This document shows positions 59,435 through 64,000 of a DNA stretch of 64,000 nucleotides, piece by piece. Source of the DNA: Streptomyces sp. NBC_00513. Its GTDB lineage: Bacteria > Actinomycetota > Actinomycetes > Streptomycetales > Streptomycetaceae. A model generated the notes under the pieces. It was given only the letters and a program-made list of their open reading frames with translations. It ran no database searches and was not told the DNA's origin. The stretch covers positions 4,650,001 through 4,714,000 of the forward strand of contig NZ_CP107845.1 of NCBI RefSeq assembly GCF_041431415.1, written 5' to 3'. A program made the translations under genes and the position numbers. Numbering within the stretch: the stretch's first letter is position 1; each line of letters starts with the position of its first letter.

Positions 59435-59952
59435 CGGCCCCGACCGTGGCGCTGCGCGACATGCGCTGGTGGGACATCGAACCGGTGCTGGAGCTGGAGC
59501 ACGAGCTCTTCCCCGAGGACGCCTGGTCCGCCGGGATGTTCTGGTCCGAACTCGCCCACGCACGCGGCCCGCACGCCACCCGCCACTACGTGGTCGCCGA
59601 GGACGGGGCCGGCCGACTGGTCGGCTACGCCGGACTGGCCGCGGCCGGCGACCTGGGCGACGTACAGACCATCGCGGTCGCCCGCGAACAGTGGGGCACC
59701 GGTCTCGGCGCCCGGCTGCTCACCGACCTGCTGCGCGCCGCGACCGCCTTCGAATGCGCGGAAGTGCTCCTGGAGGTACGCGTGGACAACACGCGGGCCC
59801 AGAAGCTCTACGAGCGATTCGGCTTCGAGCCCATCGGATTCCGACGCGGCTACTACCAACCGGGCAACGTCGACGCGCTCGTCATGCGCCTCGCCGACCC
59901 CGCGAACTCCCTGAGCTCCGCACAACCCGTGAGAAGTGAGTCCCATGGCTGA
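59431..59952 (+). CDS. rimI: Ribosomal protein S18-alanine N-acetyltransferase RimI
   Basis: GNAT acetyltransferase that modifies S18 in E. coli. The 173-residue product has [40 protein letters not shown] (acetyl-CoA loop), [20 protein letters not shown] and [20 protein letters not shown]. The start is GTG at 59431 overlapping the tsaB stop by four bases. tsaB-rimI-tsaD is a common bacterial cluster. Substrate specificity beyond S18 is not proven. Confidence 0.93.
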   Translation: MTAPTVALRDMRWWDIEPVLELEHELFPEDAWSAGMFWSELAHARGPHATRHYVVAEDGAGRLVGYAGLAAAGDLGDVQTIAVAREQWGTGLGARLLTDLLRAATAFECAEVLLEVRVDNTRAQKLYERFGFEPIGFRRGYYQPGNVDALVMRLADPANSLSSAQPVRSESHG

Positions 59953-61087
59953 CGAACCCCTCGTCCTCGGCATCGAGACGTCCTGCGACGAGACCGGCGT
60001 CGGCGTCGTCCGCGGCACCACCCTGCTGGCGGACGCCATCGCGTCGAGCGTCGACGAGCACGCCCGCTTCGGCGGGGTCGTCCCCGAGGTCGCCTCCCGG
60101 GCCCACCTGGAGGCGATGGTGCCCACCATCGAGCGCGCCCTGAAGGAGGCCGGGGTCAGCGCCCGCGACCTCGACGGCATCGCCGTCACCGCGGGCCCGG
60201 GCCTCGCCGGCGCCCTGCTGGTCGGCGTCTCGGCGGCGAAGGCCTACGCGTACGCCCTGGGCAAGCCGCTGTACGGGGTGAACCACCTGGCCTCGCACAT
60301 CTGCGTCGACCAGCTCGAACACGGCCCGCTGCCGGAACCGACCATGGCCCTGCTGGTCTCCGGCGGGCACTCCTCGCTGCTCCTGGCCCCGGACATCACC
60401 ACCGACGTACGGCCGCTCGGCGCGACCATCGACGACGCGGCGGGCGAGGCCTTCGACAAGATCGCGCGGGTGCTCCAGCTGGGCTTCCCCGGCGGCCCGG
60501 TCATCGACCGGCTCGCACGCGAGGGCGACCCGAAGGCGATCAACTTCCCGCGCGGACTGACCGGGCCCCGCGACGCGGCGTACGACTTCTCCTTCTCCGG
60601 GCTCAAGACGGCCGTGGCCCGCTGGATCGAGGCGAAGCGGAAGGCCGGCGAGGACGTGCCGGTGCGCGACGTGGCGGCCTCCTTCCAGGAGGCCGTCGTG
60701 GACGTGCTGACCCGCAAGGCGATCCGCGCCTGCAAGGACGAGGGCGTCGACCACCTGATGATCGGCGGCGGCGTCGCGGCCAACTCCCGGCTCCGCTCAC
60801 TGGCACAGGAACGCTGCGACGACGCGGGGATCGTGCTGCGCGTGCCCCGGCCGAAACTGTGCACGGACAACGGAGCGATGGTCGCGGCGCTGGGCGCGGA
60901 GATGGTCAAGCGGAACCGGCCGGCCTCGGACTGGGACCTGTCCGCGGACTCCTCGCTGCCGGTGACGGAACCGCACGTGCCGGGTACGGCGCACGACCAC
61001 GACCACGGTGGCCACGGACACTCCCACGACCACGGGCACTCCCACGACCACGTGCACGAGCTGAGCAAGGACAACCTCTACTCGTGA
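59945..61087 (+). CDS. tsaD: tRNA N6-adenosine threonylcarbamoyltransferase TsaD
   Basis: TsaD transfers threonylcarbamoyl to A37. The 380-residue product has [20 protein letters not shown], the metal histidines in [20 protein letters not shown], and [20 protein letters not shown], with the [14 protein letters not shown] and [12 protein letters not shown] loops. The C-terminus, from about residue 348, is an unusual tail with 11 His in 25 residues ([18 protein letters not shown] and DHVHELS). ATG at 59945 is chosen because GAAGTGAG lies upstream; it overlaps rimI by eight bases. Confidence 0.96.
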   Translation: MADEPLVLGIETSCDETGVGVVRGTTLLADAIASSVDEHARFGGVVPEVASRAHLEAMVPTIERALKEAGVSARDLDGIAVTAGPGLAGALLVGVSAAKAYAYALGKPLYGVNHLASHICVDQLEHGPLPEPTMALLVSGGHSSLLLAPDITTDVRPLGATIDDAAGEAFDKIARVLQLGFPGGPVIDRLAREGDPKAINFPRGLTGPRDAAYDFSFSGLKTAVARWIEAKRKAGEDVPVRDVAASFQEAVVDVLTRKAIRACKDEGVDHLMIGGGVAANSRLRSLAQERCDDAGIVLRVPRPKLCTDNGAMVAALGAEMVKRNRPASDWDLSADSSLPVTEPHVPGTAHDHDHGGHGHSHDHGHSHDHVHELSKDNLYS

Positions 61088-61356
61088 GCACCGTGACGCT
61101 GATGTGGGAGGCCCGCGCCGTCGCCGGGCGGGCCAACGAGCTGCTGGAGTGGGCCCGTTCCCGGGTCCTGGCCCGCGAACCGCTGCGCCGCGAGGTGTTC
61201 CGCGCCGCCCAGGACCGGGTGCTGGTGCTCACCTGGTGGGACGCCCCCGAGGGGGCGTCGGCGGAACTCCCCGAACTGCCGGAGCCGGACGCGGACCTGA
61301 TCACCCGGGCGGTGCACCGCTGGCGGTTCGAGTCGGTGGAGGTCACGGGCGGCTGA
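61084..61356 (+). CDS. Small conserved protein of unknown function
   Basis: The 90-residue product [20 protein letters not shown], then [20 protein letters not shown], ends [16 protein letters not shown]. It has mixed alpha/beta character and no obvious domain; the [10 protein letters not shown] strand is hydrophobic and could be a core. GTG at 61084 overlaps the tsaD stop (GTGA), indicating translational coupling and membership in the tsa operon. Function unknown. Confidence 0.7.
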   Translation: MSTVTLMWEARAVAGRANELLEWARSRVLAREPLRREVFRAAQDRVLVLTWWDAPEGASAELPELPEPDADLITRAVHRWRFESVEVTGG

Positions 61357-61489
61357 GCCGGGACGGGGGCCGCACGGGGCGGGGTCGGTGCGGCGGCGGC
61401 CCGGTGGGCCCGCCGGCCCGGTGGCGGCTCCCGCGTCCGTCCAGGCCGCCTCCGGCGGTCCTGGAGCGGGCCCCGCTACGGTCGTGCGC

Positions 61490-62233
61490 ATGCCTCGACG
61501 TGACCTGCCTCCTCCGCCCCCGCCCGCGCACCTGCGCGAGTGGCTGGACGAGTCCGTCGTGCGGGCGGACCGCGCGCGCTCCCTGGCGGAACTCGTCCGG
61601 CACAACCTGGGCATCGAACGGCTCCTGCTGCTCTGGGCCGTCGCGGCCGTCTTCGCGCTCGGCTGGTCCTTCGTCGGCATGGCCCTGATGGCCTTCGAGG
61701 AGGGCGGCCCCCTCGCCCGCGCCCTCGGCCTCGTCTTCGCCGCCCTCGCCGCCGGCGTGCTGGTGTCCGGCGGCATCTGGTTCGGCCGGGGCGCCCGACT
61801 GGATCGGCGGATACGGCAACTGCAGTGCGCCTGGGCGGCATCGGACCGCGACCCGGCCGCCGACCGCCGGCTGCGCGCCCCCGGCCGGAGCCTGGCCTGG
61901 CTGCTGTCCTCCCTCGCCCTGGGCGCGCTCGGGCTCCGGGTGACCTTCGGGGCGGCGGCCGGGACCCGGCCGGGGGAGGGCGCGTACGCGGAACTCGTCC
62001 TCACGATGGGACTCGGCCTGATCCTGTGGGTCACCGCCCTGCTGGGCCTCGGCAAGGCCGGCGCCCACTACCGCTGGGCGCTGTGCGCCCTGCGACCCGC
62101 CGGACCCGCCGGGCGGTCCGCGTCGTACGGGCGACGGATCAGTCCCGGGGCGCCGGTGCGCCGATCAGCATCGACGGGGCGCCCGCCACGCGCGTCAGGA
62201 ACACGGTCGCGGAGTTCGGGCCCTGCGGTTTGA
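61490..62233 (+). CDS. Four-helix membrane protein of unknown function
   Basis: The 247-residue product begins MPRRDLPPPPPPAHLREWLD and has four hydrophobic helices: LLLLWAVAAVFALGWSF region, ALGLVFAALAAGVLVSGG, LAWLLSSLALGALGLRV and LVLTMGLGLILWVTALLGLG. The C-terminus is Arg/Ser/Pro rich and overlaps the opposite-strand methyltransferase gene by 95 bases. No family assigned. The start is ATG at 61490 (upstream of it the frame has no RBS). Confidence 0.7.
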   Translation: MPRRDLPPPPPPAHLREWLDESVVRADRARSLAELVRHNLGIERLLLLWAVAAVFALGWSFVGMALMAFEEGGPLARALGLVFAALAAGVLVSGGIWFGRGARLDRRIRQLQCAWAASDRDPAADRRLRAPGRSLAWLLSSLALGALGLRVTFGAAAGTRPGEGAYAELVLTMGLGLILWVTALLGLGKAGAHYRWALCALRPAGPAGRSASYGRRISPGAPVRRSASTGRPPRASGTRSRSSGPAV

Positions 62234-63317
62234 CCTTCCTGCGCAGCTCCTCGGGCTCGATCGCCGAGCCCCGCTTCTTCACGGTCAGGACGCCCACCCC
62301 GCGCTCGCGCAGCAGGGCCTTGAGCTTCTTGAGGCCGAAGGGCAGGACGTCGGTGATCTCGTACGCGGTCGCGTACGGGGTCGCGCGCAGCTCGTCGGCG
62401 GTGATGTAAGCGATGGTCGGGTCGATGAGCCGGCCGTCCAGTTCCTCGGCGACCTCCGCGACCAGATGGGCGCGGATCACGGCGCCGTCGGGCTCGTACA
62501 GCCAGCGCCCGACCGGTCCGGCCTCCGGGTCGGGCAACGGGTCGGCGGTCTCCAGCGCGCGCGGTCCGGGCAGCAGGGTGGCGCGCACGGTGCCGGGCGA
62601 GGTCCCGAACCACAGCACCGCCTCCTTCACGTCGCCCTGGTCGGAGATCCACTCGGCCTCCGCCTCGGCGGGCACGGCCTCGTGCGGGATCCCGGGGGCG
62701 ATCTTGATGGCCGCGTACCGTGCGGCCCGCGCGGCCTCCACGGCCCAGGAGAGCGGCGGCGAGTAGCCCTCGGGGTCGAAGATCCTCCCGCGGCCGCCGC
62801 GCCGGGCCGGGTCGATGAAGACGGCGTCGTACCCGGTGGTGTCCACGTCCGTCACGTCGGCTTCCCGGACCTCGATCAGGTCCGCCAGCCCCAGCGCCTC
62901 GGCGTTGGCCCGTGCCACGGCGACGGTCAGCGGGTCGTGGTCCACGGCCAGCACCCGGATCCCGAGGCGGGCCAGGGCCAGGGCGTCGCCGCCGATGCCG
63001 CAGCACAGGTCGGCGACGCCGCGCACGCCCAGGGCGGCGAGCCGCTCGGCGCGGTACCCGGCCACCGACGCGCGGGTGGCCATCTCGCCGCCGCCGGGCG
63101 TGAAGTACATCCGGAACGCGTCCTCGGCCCCGAACTTCGCGACGGCCCGCTGCCGCAGCCGGGCCTGACCGAGCGCGGCGGAGACCAGCGCGGCCGGGTG
63201 CTCGCGGCGCAGCCGGGTGGCGAGGGCGAGCTCCTGGGCGGGGTCGTGGTCGCGGAGCGAGGCGAGGAGGGCGTCGCCCTCGGGGGTGAGCAGTGCGGCG
63301 AAGTCTTCGGGGGTCAC
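62139..63317 (-). CDS. Class I SAM-dependent methyltransferase, THUMP-like
   Basis: The 392-residue product has VTPEDFAALLTPEGDALLAS at the start, a helical N-terminal region, then the SAM motif GVADLCCGIGGDALALARLG and VLAVDHDPLTVAVARANAEA, VTDVDTTGYDAVFIDPARRG (the DPAR motif resembling DPP/NPPY of RNA methyltransferases), and a C-terminal domain with FGLKKLKALLRERGVGVLTV. This arrangement matches actinobacterial THUMP-like methyltransferases; the substrate is inferred to be RNA. GTG at 63317 has no clear RBS, so the start is uncertain. Confidence 0.85.
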   Translation of the reverse strand: MTPEDFAALLTPEGDALLASLRDHDPAQELALATRLRREHPAALVSAALGQARLRQRAVAKFGAEDAFRMYFTPGGGEMATRASVAGYRAERLAALGVRGVADLCCGIGGDALALARLGIRVLAVDHDPLTVAVARANAEALGLADLIEVREADVTDVDTTGYDAVFIDPARRGGRGRIFDPEGYSPPLSWAVEAARAARYAAIKIAPGIPHEAVPAEAEAEWISDQGDVKEAVLWFGTSPGTVRATLLPGPRALETADPLPDPEAGPVGRWLYEPDGAVIRAHLVAEVAEELDGRLIDPTIAYITADELRATPYATAYEITDVLPFGLKKLKALLRERGVGVLTVKKRGSAIEPEELRRKVKPQGPNSATVFLTRVAGAPSMLIGAPAPRD

Positions 63318-63407
63318 CGGTTCATTGTGGGCCAGTCGATGGAAGGTCCGGATCCGGTCGAGGTGTCGCCGGGGACGCGCCGGGTGGTGCTGTAAGGATC
63401 CGGCGTT

Positions 63408-64000
63408 ATGCAGCCTGTACGACAAAAGGGAAATAAGACGCAACAAGGTCACCGGTCAGCGGCGCGTCCGCGCGGCCGGTACGGCGTGGCCCTCGCCGCG
63501 CTGCTGGTCGCCGCCCTCGGCACGGCGTGCAGCTCCACGGAATCGGGCCCCGCCACCAAGCCCAGGACCGGCGCCGAGGGCGCCGCGGGCGCACTCGTGA
63601 ACCCCGCCGAGCGGGCCAAGGCCGCCCAGCAGGCCCGGGTCGCCGCGGCGAAGCGCTGGGGCCTGGCGAAGGTCCCGCTGGTCGCGCCGGCGCCGCCCAA
63701 GGTGAAGCCGGAAATCACCACGCGGGACGGCTTCGAGGTCGAGGACCAGTCGGAGTACCCGCCGGTCTTCACCACGGTCCCCACCGAGGAGAAGGTCGTC
63801 TTCCTGACGGTCGACGACGGGGCCGAGAAGGACCCCGAGTTCCTGAAGATGATGAAGGAACTCAAGATCCCGTACACGGCGTTCCTCAGCGACTACGTCG
63901 TGAAGGACAACTACCCGTATTTCAAGGAGATGCAGGCCGCCGGCGTCACCCTGAACAACCACACGCTCAACCACCGCTACATGCCCGCGCTCTCCTACGA
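63408..64000 (+). CDS. Polysaccharide deacetylase lipoprotein (5' part)
   Basis: The gene is cut by the window edge. The protein begins MQPVRQKGNKTQQGHRSAAR, a basic start, a hydrophobic stretch and LGTAC, a lipobox with the Cys around residue 42. A linker leads to a NodB-type domain: VVFLTVDDGAEKD (TFDDG-like motif 1, Val for Phe) and LNNHTLNHRYMP (motif 2, metal histidines), so it probably acts on peptidoglycan or another cell-surface glycan. The start is ATG at 63408 with AAGGATC upstream. The active site base in the missing part could not be checked. Confidence 0.9.
   Translation, partial: MQPVRQKGNKTQQGHRSAARPRGRYGVALAALLVAALGTACSSTESGPATKPRTGAEGAAGALVNPAERAKAAQQARVAAAKRWGLAKVPLVAPAPPKVKPEITTRDGFEVEDQSEYPPVFTTVPTEEKVVFLTVDDGAEKDPEFLKMMKELKIPYTAFLSDYVVKDNYPYFKEMQAAGVTLNNHTLNHRYMPALSY

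Overview
The window is a high-GC chromosomal segment whose gene order, GTG/TTG starts, purine-rich Shine-Dalgarno sites and protein sequences match a Streptomyces (or very close Streptomycetaceae) core chromosome. RpoB, EF-Tu, L11, S12 and the other ribosomal proteins closely match Streptomyces sequences recalled from memory; no database was searched, so the species is not assigned. The whole window is core genome. I see no prophage, insertion sequence, CRISPR array or biosynthetic cluster.

Layout. 1-1,600: start of an adenosine deaminase gene and an aminotransferase, both on the minus strand. 1,785-4,750: tRNA-Trp(CCA), secE, nusG, rplK, rplA. 4,878-5,747: a lipoprotein gene lying between rplA and rplJ. 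5,796-15,179: L10-type leader, rplJ-rplL, a 595-base leader region, rpoB-rpoC. 15,306-16,787: a minus-strand polytopic membrane protein. 16,991-21,655: str operon (rpsL, rpsG, fusA, tuf). 21,725-24,303: a helix-turn-helix/zinc-finger-like protein and a membrane-anchored protein of unknown function. 24,342-34,457: S10 and spc operons. 34,644-40,915: secY, adk, map, infA, rpmJ, rpsM, rpsK, rpoA, rplQ. 40,959-44,991: truA, an ABC-F ATPase and a polytopic membrane protein. 44,988-46,295: rplM-rpsI. 46,368-55,940: glmM, a DUF389 protein, coaA, a lipoprotein, glmS, acpS, nnr, alr. 55,958-61,356: alpha/beta hydrolase, tsaE, a small ORF, an L,D-transpeptidase-like secreted protein, tsaB, rimI, tsaD, a small conserved protein. 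61,490-64,000: a four-helix membrane protein, a SAM methyltransferase and the 5' part of a polysaccharide deacetylase lipoprotein.

Functionally this is the translation/transcription/secretion superoperon (about 30 ribosomal proteins, RNA polymerase alpha, beta and beta', EF-G, EF-Tu, IF-1, SecE, SecY, NusG) followed by envelope-precursor enzymes (GlmM and GlmS for UDP-GlcNAc, Alr for D-Ala), CoA and ACP maturation (CoaA, AcpS), metabolite repair (Nnr) and the tRNA t6A system (TsaB, TsaD, TsaE). Internal hairpins, 1-nt stop/start overlaps and long structured leaders suggest extensive post-transcriptional tuning. The most notable signals are a near-identical 25-nt hairpin element in both the str and S10 leaders, a multi-element rpoB leader with a perfect palindrome next to the promoter, a long-range helix in the rpsM leader, a small ORF with a strong RBS behind a TTAGGT/ACCTAA palindrome, a catalytically dead L,D-transpeptidase-like protein between tsaE and tsaB, and a histidine-rich tail on TsaD.
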